Part shown: piece after piece, positions 57,901 through 64,000 of the stretch
Layout of the letters: each line of letters begins with the position of its first letter
Numbering within the stretch: position 1 is the first letter of the stretch
Source: Haliclystus octoradiatus
Taxonomy: Eukaryota > Cnidaria > Staurozoa > Stauromedusae > Haliclystidae
DNA: 64,000 nt
NCBI GenBank assembly: GCA_916610825.1
Contig: OU744452.1
Coordinates: 9,828,021 to 9,892,020, forward strand
Reading direction: 5' to 3'
Notes under the pieces: generated by a model
Told to the model about the DNA's origin: nothing
The model's database searches: none
Seen by the model: only the letters and a program-made list of their open reading frames with translations
Position numbers and translations under genes: made by a program

Positions 57901-60900
57901 AACAGAGAAGCCAAGCACTGTAACTGAAGAACCAACCACTATTGCTGATAACACCACTACCGAAACACCTTCTACCTCCTCCGGTCCAACAACAACAGAG
58001 AAGCCAAGCACTATAACTGATCAACCAACCACTATTGCTGATAACACCACTACAGAAACACCATCTACCACGTATGCTCCATCTACAACTGAAAAACCAA
58101 GTACTATAACTGATCAACCGACCACTGTTGCTGATAACACCACTACAGAAACACCATCTACTACATTAGCTCCAACAACAACAGAGAAGCCAAGCACTGT
58201 AACTGATCAACCAACCACCTTTGCTGATAACACCACTACAGAAACACCATCTACTACATTAGCTCCAACAACAACAGAGAAGCCAAGCACTGTTACTGAA
58301 GAACCAACCACTATTGCTGATAACACCACTACCGAAACACCTTCTACCTCCTCCAGTCCAACAACAACAGAGAAGCCAAGCACTATAACTGATCAACCAA
58401 CCACTATTGCTGATAACACCACTACAGAAACACCATCTACCACGTATGCTCCATATTCAACTGAAAAACCAAGTACTATAACTGATCAACCGACCATTGT
58501 TGCTGATAACACCACTACAGAAACACCATCTACTACATTAGCTCCAACAACAACAGAGAAGCCAAGCACTGTAACTGATCAACTAACCACTATTGCTGAT
58601 AACACCACTAGCGAAACACCTTCTACGTCATCAGCTCCAACAACAACAGAAAAGCCAAGCACTATTACTGATCAACCAACCACGATTGCTGATAACACCA
58701 CTACAGAAACACCATCTACCACGTATGTTCCCACTACAACCGAAAAGCCAAGCACTGTAACTGATCAACCAACCACCTTTGCTGACAACACCACTACCGA
58801 AACACCTTCTACCTCCTCCGCTCCAACAACAACAGAGAAGCCAAGCACTGTTACTGATCAACCAACCACGATTGCTGATAACACCACTACAGAAACACCA
58901 TCTACTACATTAGCTCCAACAACAACAGAGAAGCCAAGCACTATAACTGATCAACCAACCACTGTTGCTGATAACACCACTACCGAAACACCTTCTACCA
59001 CGTATATTCCAACTACAACCGAACAACCAAGCACTGTAACTGATCAACCGATCACTGTTGCTGATAACACCACTACAGAAACACCATCTACTACATTAGC
59101 TCCAACAACAACAGAGAAGCCAAGCACTGTTACTGAAGAACCAACCACTATTGCTGATAACACCACTACCGAAACACCTTCTACCTCCTCCGGTCCAACA
59201 ACAACAGAGAAGCCAAGCACTATAACTGATCAACCAACCACGATTGCTGATAACACCACTACCGCAGCACCTTCTACTACATTAGCTCCAACAACAACAG
59301 AGAAGCCAAGCACTGTAACTGATCAACTGACCACTGTTGCTGATAACACCACTACAGAAACACAATCTACTACATTAGCTCCAACAACAACAGAGAAGCC
59401 AAGCACTGTAACTGATCAACCAACCACTATTGCTGATAACACCACTAGCGAAACACCTTCTACCTCCTCCGGTCCAACAACAACAGAGAAGCCAAGCACT
59501 ATAACTGATCAACCAACCACTATTGCTGATATCACCACTACAGAAACACCATCTACCACGTATGCTCCATCTACAACTGAAAAACCAAGTACTATAACTG
59601 ATCAACCGACCACTGTTGCTGATAATACCACTACAGAAACACCATCTACCACTTATGTTCCCACTACAACCGAAAAGCCAAGCACTGTAACTGATCAACC
59701 AACCACCTTTGCTGACAACACCACTACCGAAACACTTTCTACCTCCTCCGCTCCAACAACAACAGAGAAGCCAAGCACTGTTACTGAAGAACCAACCACT
59801 ATTGCTGGTAACACCACTACCGAAACACCTTCTACCTCCTCCGGTCAAACAACAACAGAGAAGCCAAGCACTATAACTGATCAACCAACCACTATTGCTG
59901 ATAACACCACTACAGAAACACCATCTACCACGTATGCTCCATCTACAACTGAAAAACCAAGTACTATAACTGATCAACCGACCACTGTTGCTGATAACAC
60001 CACTACAGAAACACCATCTACTACATTAGCTCCAACAACAACAGAGAAGCCAAGCACTGTAACTTATCAACCAACAACTATTGCTGATAACACCACTAGC
60101 GAAACACCTTCTACGTCATCAGCTCCAACAACAACAGAAAAGCCAAGCACTATAACTGATCAACCAACCACGATTGCTGATAACACCACTACCGCAGCAC
60201 CTTCTACTACATTAGCTCCAACAACAACAGAGAAGCCAAGCACTGTAACTGATCAACTGACCACTGTTGCTGATAACACCACTACAGAAACACCATCTAC
60301 TACATTAGCTCCAACAACAACAGAGAAGCCAAGCACTGTAACTGATCAACCAACCACTATTGCTGATAACACCACTAGCGAAACACCTTCTACCTCCTCC
60401 GGTCCAACAACAACAGAGAAGCCAAGCACTATAACTGATCAACCAACCACTATTGCTGATATCACCACTACAGAAACACCATCTACCACGTATGCTCCAT
60501 CTACAACTGAAAAACCAAGTACTATAACTGATCAACCGACCACTGTTGCTGATAATACCACTACAGAAACACCATCTACCACTTATGTTCCCACTACAAC
60601 CGAAAAGCCAAGCACTGTAACTGATCAACCAACCACCTTTGCTGACAACACCACTACCGAAACACCTTCTACCTCCTCCGCTCCAACAACAACAGAGAAG
60701 CCAAGCACTGTTACTGATCAACCAACCACTATTGCTGATAACACCACTACAGAAACACCATCTACTACATTAGCTCCAACAACAACAGAGAAGCCAAGCA
60801 CTATAACTGATCAACCAACCACTGTTGCTGATAACACCACTACCGAAACACCTTCTACCACGTATATTCCAACTACAACCGAACAACCAAGCACTGTAAC

Positions 60901-63900
60901 TGATCAACCGATCACTGTTGCTGATAACACCACTACAGAAACACCATCTACTACATTAGCTCCAACAACAACAGAGAAGCCAAGCACTGTTACTGAAGAA
61001 CCAACCACTATTGCTGATAACACCACTACCAAAACACCTTCTACCTCCTCCGGTCCAACAACAACAGAGAAGCCAAGCACTATAACTGATCAACCAACCA
61101 CGATTGCTGATAACACCACTACCGCAGCACCTTCTACTACATTAGCTCCAACAACAACAGAGAAGCCAAGCACTGTAACTGATCAACTGACCACTGTTGC
61201 TGATAACACCACTACAGAAACACCATCTACTACATTAGCTCCAACAACAACCGAAAAGCCAAGCACTGTAACTGATCAACCAACCACCTTTGCTGACAAC
61301 ACCACTACCGAAACACTTTCTACCTCCTCCGCTCCAACAACAACAGAGAAGCCAAGCACTGTTACTGAAGAACCAACCACTATTGCTGGTAACACCACTA
61401 CCGAAACACCTTCTACCTCCTCCGGTCCAACAACAACAGAGAAGCCAAGCACTATAACTGATCAACCAACCACTATTGCTGATAACACCACTACAGAAAC
61501 ACCATCTACCACGTATGCTCCATCTACAACTGAAAAACCAAGTACTATAACTGATCAACCGACCACTGTTGCTGATAACACCACTACAGAAACACCATCT
61601 ACTACATTAGCTCCAACAACAACAGAGAAGCCAAGCACTGTAACTTATCAACCAACAACTATTGCTGATAACACCACTAGCGAAACACCTTCTACGTCAT
61701 CAGCTCCAACAACAACAGAAAAGCCAAGCACTATAACTGATCAACCAACCACGATTGCTGATAACACCACTACCGCAGCACCTTCTACTACATTAGCTCC
61801 AACAACAACAGAGAAGCCAAGCACTGTAACTGATCAACTGACCACTGTTGCTGATAACACCACTACAGAAACACCATCTACTACATTAGCTCCAACAACA
61901 ACAGAGAAGCCAAGCACTGTAACTGATCAACCAACCACTATTGCTGATAACACCACTAGCGAAACACCTTCTACCTCCTCCGGTCCAACAACAACAGAGA
62001 AGCCAAGCACTATAACTGATCAACCAACCACTATTGCTGATATCACCACTACAGAAACACCATCTACCACGTATGCTCCATCTACAACTGAAAAACCAAG
62101 TACTATAACTGATCAACCGACCACTGTTGCTGATAACACCACTACAGAAACACCATCTACCACTTATGTTCCCACTACAACCGAAAAGCCAAGCACTGTA
62201 ACTGATCAACCAACCACCTTTGCTGACAACACCACTACCGAAACACCTTCTACCTCCTCCGCTCCAACAACAACAGAGAAGCCAAGCACTGTTACTGATC
62301 AACCAACCACGATTGCTGATAACACCACTACAGAAACACCATCTACTACATTAGCTCCAACAACAACAGAGAAGCCAAGCACTATAACTGATCAACCAAC
62401 CACTGTTGCTGATAACACCACTACCGAAACACCTTCTACCACGTATATTCCAACTACAACCGAACAACCAAGCACTGTAACTGATCAACCGATCACTGTT
62501 GCTGATAACACCACTACAGAAACACCATCTACTACATTAGCTCCAACAACAACAGAGAAGCCAAGCACTGTTACTGAAGAACCAACCACTATTGCTGATA
62601 ACACCACTACCGAAACACCTTCTACCTCCTCCGGTCCAACAACAACAGAGAAGCCAAGCACTATAACTGATCAACCAACCACGATTGCTGATAACACCAC
62701 TACCGCAGCACCTTCTACTACATTAGCTCCAACAACAACAGAGAAGCCAAGCACTGTAACTGATCAACCAACCACTATTGCTGATAACACCACTAGCGAA
62801 ACACCTTCTACCTCCTCCGGTCCAACAACAACAGAGAAGCCAAGCACTATAACTGATCAACCAACCACTATTGCTGATATCACCACTACAGAAACACCAT
62901 CTACCACGTATGCTCCATCTACAACTGAAAAACCAAGTACTATAACTGATCAACCGACCACTGTTGCTGATAATACCACTACCGAAACACCTTCTACCTC
63001 CTCCGGTCCAACAACAACAGAGAAGCCAAGCACTGTTACTGAAGAACCAACCACTATTGCTGATAACACCACTACCGAAACACCTTTTACCTCCTCCGCT
63101 CCAACAACAACAGAGAAGCCAAGCACTGTAACTGATCAACCAACCACTATTGCTGATAACACCACTACAGAAACACCATCTACTACATTAGCTCCAACAA
63201 CAACAGAGAAGCCAAGCACTGTAACTGATCAACCAACCACTATTGCTGATAACACCACTAGCGAAACACCTTCTACCTCCTCCGGTCCAACAACAACAGA
63301 GAAGCCAAGCACTATAACTGATCAACCAACCACTATTGCTGATATCACCACTACAGAAACACCATCTACCACGTATGCTCCATCTACAACTGAAAAACCA
63401 AGTACTATAACTGATCAACCGACCACTGTTGCTGATAATACCACTACAGAAACACCATCTACCACTTATGTTCCCACTACAACCGAAAAGCCAAGCACTG
63501 TTACTGATCAACCAACCACCTTTGCTGACAACACCACTACCGAAACACTTTCTACCTCCTCCGCTCCAACAACAACAGAGAAGCCAAGCACTGTTACTGA
63601 AGAACCAACCACTATTGCTGGTAACACCACTACCGAAACACCTTCTACCTCCTCCGGTCAAACAACAACAGAGAAGCCAAGCACTATAACTGATCAACCA
63701 ACCACTATTGCTGATAACACCACTACAGAAACACCATCTACCACGTATGCTCCATCTACAACTGAAAAACCAAGTACTATAACTGATCAACCGACCACTG
63801 TTGCTGATAACACCACTACAGAAACACCATCTACTACATTAGCTCCAACAACAACAGAGAAGCCAAGCACTGTAACTTATCAACCAACAACTATTGCTGA

Positions 63901-64000
63901 TAACACCACTAGCGAAACACCTTCTACGTCATCAGCTCCAACAACAACAGAAAAGCCAAGCACTATAACTGATCAACCAACCACGATTGCTGATAACACC
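2..64000 (+). CDS. Giant mucin-like Thr/Ser/Pro-rich repeat protein, internal part, open at both ends
   Basis: The frame beginning at base 2 has no stop codon that I can find through base 64000, giving at least 21,333 residues (roughly 2.2 MDa before glycosylation). It consists only of about 689 degenerate 31-residue units. A typical unit reads, in order, NTTTETPS, a variable segment of about five residues, PTTTEKPST, V/I, TDQPTT and V/I/F-AD. It has about 13 Thr, 4 Pro and 2 Ser, net charge near -3, and no Cys or Trp. Dense Thr/Pro runs fit O-glycosylated mucin (PTS) domains, and Asn-Thr-Thr at the unit start is an N-glycosylation sequon. The first in-frame ATG I noticed, at 6,674, is a Met inside a repeat and not a start. 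No signal peptide, membrane segment, Cys-rich, von Willebrand, chitin-binding or anchor domain lies in the window, so both ends of the protein are outside it. A secreted or surface, gel- or coat-forming role is inference. A giant bacterial or fungal adhesin is the alternative. I do not recognise the specific gene. Confidence 0.85.
932..2047 (+). repeat. Higher-order block, 12 units (1,116 bp)
   Basis: It starts like the archetype (LAP, SSG, Ile-YAP, YVP). The SSA unit then carries Leu for Pro (ETLST) and ends in Glu-Glu, followed by SSG with Gln for Pro (SSGQ), YAP and a LAP unit with Tyr for Asp (TYQP) before the YIP unit. The last unit has His for Pro (AAHST) near 1,970. This 12-unit variant recurs in parts at 11,831, 29,993, 31,853 and 42,6xx. 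Confidence 0.85.
2048..2995 (+). repeat. Higher-order block, 10 units with an 18-bp insertion (948 bp)
   Basis: It follows the archetype order. The third unit (2,234-2,344) is 18 bp longer because the STTYAP segment is doubled. Near 2,197 the SSG unit has Arg-Thr-Lys where most units have Ser-Thr-Ile. Confidence 0.9.
2234..2344 (+). repeat. Only 37-residue unit in the array (+18 bp)
   Basis: The segment TCTACCACGTATGCTCCA (Ser-Thr-Thr-Tyr-Ala-Pro) is present twice, the second time ending GCA instead of CCA. The frame is kept. In a normal YAP unit the words CCATCTAC occur twice, 18 bp apart, so slippage between them explains the gain. Confidence 0.93.
2996..3925 (+). repeat. Higher-order block, 10 units (930 bp)
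   Basis: Archetype order. The third unit begins Ile-Thr-Thr-Ser (ACTTCAGAA near 3,187), a change shared only with the next block at 4,117. The two blocks are therefore direct descendants of one another at an offset of 930 bp. Confidence 0.9.
3926..5320 (+). repeat. Higher-order block, 15 units (1,395 bp)
   Basis: The first seven units follow the archetype. Extra YAP, YVP, LAP-EE, SSG, YAP and LAP units follow, then an SSA unit coded with TCATCA instead of TCCTCC, then the Ala-Ala/Asp-Gln-Leu end unit. The extra segment looks like an unequal exchange between two blocks joined out of register. Confidence 0.85.
5321..6250 (+). repeat. Higher-order block, 10 units (930 bp)
   Basis: Archetype order, except that the eighth unit is LAP ending Phe-Ala-Asp instead of the Glu-Glu form. 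The last unit begins Asn-Thr-Thr-Asn-Ala-Ala (ACTAACGCAGCA near 6,165). The YVP unit carries Asp-Gln-Thr (GATCAAACA near 5,671). The stretch 5,158 to about 6,075 recurs at 6,646 to about 7,563 (offset 1,488 bp = 16 units). Confidence 0.85.
6251..6808 (+). repeat. Higher-order block reduced to 6 units (558 bp)
   Basis: It holds LAP, SSA (with ETLST), LAP, YIP (with Ile, YIPITTEQ), SSA coded TCATCA, and the end unit. The SSA unit has Met for Lys (GAAATG at 6,671-6,676) and Gly for Asp near 6,691. The Met codon at 6,674 is the first in-frame ATG I noticed in the window. Confidence 0.85.
6809..8575 (+). repeat. Higher-order block expanded to 19 units (1,767 bp)
   Basis: It starts as a full archetype, then runs on through SSA, LAP, YIP, YAP, YVP, LAP-EE, SSG, YAP, LAP and SSA (TCATCA form) before the Ala-Ala/Asp-Gln-Leu end unit. 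The right half matches 4,4xx-5,320 at an offset of 3,255 bp (35 units). Confidence 0.85.
8576..8854 (+). repeat. Minimal 3-unit higher-order block (279 bp)
   Basis: LAP, SSA (TCATCA) and the Ala-Ala/Asp-Gln-Leu end unit only. It is a near-exact tandem copy of the last three units of the preceding block. Confidence 0.9.
8855..9691 (+). repeat. Higher-order block, 9 units (837 bp)
   Basis: Archetype lacking the SSG second unit: the first LAP unit ends Phe-Ala-Asp and runs straight into the Ile-Thr-Thr YAP unit. A unit with Tyr for the leading Asn (GATTACACC near 9,226) loses its N-glycosylation sequon. Confidence 0.85.
9692..11830 (+). repeat. Long higher-order block, 23 units (2,139 bp)
   Basis: It starts as the archetype, then continues through YAP/YVP and Glu-Glu units with two LAP/SSG/YAP cycles. 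Private changes include Asp-Asp (GATGACACC, 10,619), Ala-Gln with Thr-Ser (CTCAAACATCAACA, about 10,937), Val-Asn (GTTAACACC, about 11,084) and Glu-Ala (11,380). Confidence 0.8.
11831..12760 (+). repeat. Higher-order block, 10 units, second haplotype
   Basis: It begins with ETQST (CAATCT, about 11,850), a marker shared with 30,010, 31,870, 37,265, 42,640 and 59,364. It then holds SSG, Ile-YAP, YVP, SSA with ETLST and Glu-Glu, SSGQ, YAP, LAP with TYQP, SSA (TCATCA) and the end unit. The unit order differs from the 930-bp archetype at five positions although the length is the same. Confidence 0.85.
12761..13690 (+). repeat. Higher-order block, 10 units, last before the diverged block
   Basis: Archetype order with private substitutions: Ser-Ser for Ser-Thr (AGCTCAATA near 12,911), Ser-Ser-Ala-Ser (GCTTCAACA near 13,166) and Glu-Ser (GAATCACCT near 13,331). 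The next Asp-Gln-Leu end unit is not seen until 21,901. Confidence 0.85.
13784..15067 (+). repeat. Left segment of the diverged block, source or copy of 40,688-41,971
   Basis: It matches 40,688-41,971 at a constant offset of 26,904 bp with scattered substitutions (for example Asn-Thr-Thr-Thr-Lys here and Asn-Thr-Thr-Thr-Glu there near 13,979). Most of it is present a third time at 44,672-45,676. Private markers are the Met-Tyr-Ala-Pro unit (ACCATGTAT near 14,720) and Gln-Arg-Thr (CAACGAACC near 14,582). Confidence 0.85.
14342..14416 (+). repeat. Short 25-residue unit
   Basis: The unit reads NTTTKTPSTTEKPST, skipping the six residues that normally separate the two Pro-Ser/Thr-Thr words. Eighteen bases are missing and the frame is kept. 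Glu5 is Lys. Confidence 0.93.
15998..16519 (+). repeat. Two tandem copies of a 261-bp module ending in a short unit
   Basis: Copies at 15,998-16,258 and 16,259-16,519 each hold an SSA unit (TCATCA), a YAP unit ending Val-Ser-Asp, and a 25-aa unit (16,184-16,258 and 16,445-16,519). The short units share CCGTCAACA, against CCATCAACA in the short unit at 14,342. The region 15.8-16.26 kb also matches 13.96-14.42 kb at an offset of 1,842 bp. Confidence 0.88.
16892..16966 (+). repeat. Short 25-residue unit
   Basis: Same NTTTKTPSTTEK structure and the same CCGTCAACA marker as the two units at 16,184 and 16,445. The next unit boundary but one (17,060) is a recurrent duplication breakpoint. Confidence 0.93.
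17153..17344 (+). repeat. Two consecutive 32-residue units (extra ACA codon each)
   Basis: 17,153-17,248 has four ACA codons after GCT CCA where three are usual. 17,249-17,344 reads TSAPITTTEK with one extra codon. Both gain 3 bp and keep the frame. The same pair recurs at 45,959-46,150 and 46,505-46,696, and the first unit alone also at 45,770. Confidence 0.93.
17675..21022 (+). repeat. 1,674-bp (18-unit) tandem duplication
   Basis: Copies lie at about 17,675-19,348 and 19,349-21,022, with a partial third copy to about 21,425. Each contains units with Thr-Val-Gln (ACCGTACAA, 18,321 and 19,995), Ser-Thr-Leu (ACTTTAACT), Thr-Glu-Pro-Pro (18,696 and 20,370) and Val-Ile-Asp (GTAATTGAT). The copies differ at a few bases, for example AGCAGCGTA (18,892) against AGCACCGTA (20,566). 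The same pair occurs in the right-hand 14.6-kb copy. Confidence 0.88.
21110..27247 (+). repeat. 3,069-bp (33-unit) tandem duplication
   Basis: Copies lie at about 21,110-24,178 and 24,179-27,247. Private markers repeated at this spacing are the Thr-Met-Ile unit (ACCATGATT, 21,146 and 24,215), Thr-Met-Ser (ACGATGTCT, 21,425 and 24,494), the Ser-Thr-Met-Thr unit (ACTATGACT, 23,359 and 26,428), Pro-Asn-Thr (21,494 and 24,563) and the Gln-Arg-Thr unit (23,462 and 26,531). The duplication is also present at 50.5-56.6 kb, so it predates the 29-kb duplication. Confidence 0.88.
29993..33712 (+). repeat. 1,860-bp (20-unit) tandem duplication
   Basis: Copies at 29,993-31,852 and 31,853-33,712 both begin with ETQST (ACACAATCT) and share Ala-Gly-Asn (30,450 and 32,310) and SSGQ. 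Differences include Thr-Tyr-Gln (30,340) against Thr-Asp-Gln (32,200), and Glu against Lys at 31,679 and 33,539. Confidence 0.85.
32783..35944 (+). repeat. 1,581-bp (17-unit) tandem duplication
   Basis: Copies at 32,783-34,363 and 34,364-35,944. Both contain a LAP unit coded with ACAACCGAAAAG (33,755 and 35,336) that has replaced a LAP-SSG-YAP-YVP run. The copies differ at ETPST against ETLST (33,821 and 35,402). It overlaps the second 1,860-bp copy, so the two duplications happened in succession. Confidence 0.85.
40688..41971 (+). repeat. Second copy of the left diverged segment
   Basis: It corresponds to 13,784-15,067 at an offset of 26,904 bp and includes the short unit 41,246-41,320, the Gln-Arg-Thr unit and the Met-Tyr-Ala-Pro unit. 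The match ends at about 41,971, where 15,068 has Asn-Ala-Thr (AACGCC) and this copy continues with an ordinary higher-order unit. Confidence 0.85.
41246..41320 (+). repeat. Short 25-residue unit
   Basis: NTTTKTPSTTEK form with CCATCAACA, matching the unit at 14,342 at the offset of 26,904 bp. It is inherited by copying and not an independent deletion. Confidence 0.93.
41972..44671 (+). repeat. Higher-order segment inserted between two diverged segments
   Basis: It matches 29,342 to about 31,9xx at an offset of 12,630 bp (136 units minus 18), including the ETQST, SSGQ and Thr-Tyr-Gln markers and Asp-Gln-Leu end units near 42,605, 43,535 and 44,465. It ends in a unit with an extra ACA codon (44,576-44,671). 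Private changes include Ser-Ser-Ala coded TCCTCTGCT at about 43,023. Confidence 0.8.
44576..44671 (+). repeat. 32-residue SSG unit (extra ACA codon)
   Basis: CCA is followed by four ACA codons instead of three, in an SSG-type unit. This is an independent gain: the other 32-aa units in the window are SSA-type or Thr-Ser-Ala-Pro-Ile units derived from 17,153 and 17,249. Confidence 0.93.
44672..45676 (+). repeat. Third copy of the left diverged segment
   Basis: It matches 40,781-41,785 at an offset of 3,891 bp (42 units minus 15), including the short unit at 45,137-45,211 and the Met-Tyr-Ala-Pro unit. The last unit is a hybrid: it starts like 41,693 (Thr-Asn-Val-Pro, Glu-Lys-Gln-Ser) but ends Thr-Ile-Ala-Asp instead of Thr-Phe-Ala-Asp, marking a junction near 45,660. 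Confidence 0.85.
45137..45211 (+). repeat. Short 25-residue unit
   Basis: NTTTKTPSTTEK form, same lineage as 14,342 and 41,246, but with GTT instead of GTA at the Val codon. Confidence 0.93.
45677..46336 (+). repeat. Repeated fragments of the 17.06-17.53 kb region
   Basis: 45,677-45,865 (189 bp) copies 17,060-17,248. 45,866-46,336 (471 bp) copies 17,060-17,530 at an offset of 28,806 bp. Three 32-aa units lie here (45,770-45,865, 45,959-46,054, 46,055-46,150). Both fragments begin at the same unit boundary as the 14.6-kb copy at 46,412. Confidence 0.88.
46337..46411 (+). repeat. Short 25-residue unit at the 29-kb duplication junction
   Basis: It starts in the context of 17,531 (preceded by Val-Pro-Asp) but has the NTTTKTPSTTEK body and CCATCAACA of the 14,342 family, and is followed at 46,412 by the copy of 17,060. 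It is therefore a composite unit formed at a recombination junction. Confidence 0.88.
46412..61018 (+). repeat. Right copy of the 14.6-kb segment (offset 29,352 bp)
   Basis: Collinear with 17,060-31,666, including the two 32-aa units (46,505-46,600, 46,601-46,696), the 1,674-bp duplication (about 47.03-50.37 kb) and the 3,069-bp duplication (about 50.46-56.60 kb). Differences are few, with a local cluster at 56.18-56.53 kb. Beyond 61,018 the match continues at another offset. Confidence 0.9.
61019..64000 (+). repeat. Right-edge higher-order array
   Basis: It follows the 33.5-38.1 kb region at an offset of 25,911 bp (about 61.2 kb matches 35.3 kb; 64,000 matches 38,089), with Ala-Gly-Asn units at 61,387 and 63,622 and a diverged-type run at 62.7-63.15 kb matching 36.8-37.24 kb. 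The offset is 3,441 bp less than 29,352, exactly 1,860 + 1,581. The array is cut by the window edge. Confidence 0.8.

Larger units (their letters stand above)
2..64000 (+). repeat. 93-bp coding minisatellite array, 689 units
   Basis: Unit boundaries can be placed before each Asn codon (AAC/AAT) that follows GCT GAT. The array starts exactly at a unit boundary (base 2) and ends two codons into unit 690. Length check: 63,999 bp equals 689 x 93 plus 6, plus 18 (one long unit), minus 7 x 18 (seven short units), plus 8 x 3 (eight units with an extra codon). Units differ mainly at residues 8-13 (TTLAP, TSSGP, TSSAP, TTYAP, TTYVP, TTYIP types), at residue 22 (Val/Ile), at residues 24-25 (DQ or EE) and at residues 26-29. 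The rest is nearly invariant. Confidence 0.97.

Noticed and set aside
2-64000. CRISPR array
   Set aside because: The 93-bp units are contiguous with no unique spacers, coding throughout, and vary by substitution inside the unit.
2-64000. Non-coding satellite DNA
   Set aside because: Units are a multiple of three, one frame is open for 21,333 codons, and all observed length changes are multiples of three.
2-64000. Promoters, terminators, tRNA/rRNA genes, insertion sequences or attachment sites
   Set aside because: Every stretch read is accounted for by repeat units. No unique sequence longer than a few bases was seen on either strand.
2-64000. Assignment to a named gene such as an insect giant mucin or salivary glue protein
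   Set aside because: Composition fits such families, but low-complexity PTS repeats evolve too fast for a name to be given without terminal domains or a database search.

Overview
The whole window is the inside of one protein-coding tandem array. On the + strand, the frame starting at base 2 is open to base 64000: 21,333 codons, with no start, no stop and no recognisable non-repeat sequence at either edge. The array is built from a 93-bp unit (31 codons). It is Thr-dominated, about 61% Thr+Ser+Pro, Cys-free, and most units carry an Asn-Thr-Thr N-glycosylation sequon. This is the composition of a mucin-type (PTS) domain. I recognise no specific named gene, so no symbol is given. A secreted or surface glycoprotein from a eukaryote, probably an animal, is the best guess. 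The window has no flanking genes, introns or terminal domains that would fix the taxon, and a giant bacterial surface protein cannot be excluded. DNA composition is about 42% G+C and strongly A+C-rich on the coding strand.

Unit accounting closes exactly. There are 689 complete units plus two codons: 673 of 31 aa, seven of 25 aa (18 bp lost), eight of 32 aa (one codon gained) and one of 37 aa (18 bp gained). All 16 length variants that I found keep the frame. That is the best evidence that this is translated sequence under selection and not a non-coding satellite.

Layout. Bases 2-13,690 are a higher-order array. Its basic block is ten distinguishable units (930 bp, 310 aa), and copies of 3 to 23 units are delimited by a recognisable last unit (Ala-Ala at the start, Asp-Gln-Leu near the end). 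Bases 13,691-21,901 are a more diverged block of 89 units holding four of the seven short units, two of the 32-aa units and a 1,674-bp tandem duplication. Bases 21,902-40,687 return to the higher-order type, with nested 3,069-, 1,860- and 1,581-bp tandem duplications. Bases 40,688-46,411 are a mosaic of pieces copied from about 13.8-15.1, 29.3-31.9 and 17.1-17.5 kb. From 46,412 to the right edge the window repeats what began at 17,060, with an offset of 29,352 bp to about 61.0 kb and 25,911 bp after that. The window therefore looks like about one and a half copies of a 29-kb tandem duplication inside the exon, after a left-hand array.

There is one gene, so there is no operon or pathway to describe. 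The interest lies in the extreme size, the nested hierarchy of duplications (18 bp, 93 bp, 930 bp, 1.6-3 kb, 29 kb), the evidence of ongoing unequal exchange and conversion, and the strict retention of reading frame. No RNA genes, mobile elements, CRISPR arrays, promoters or terminators were seen on either strand.
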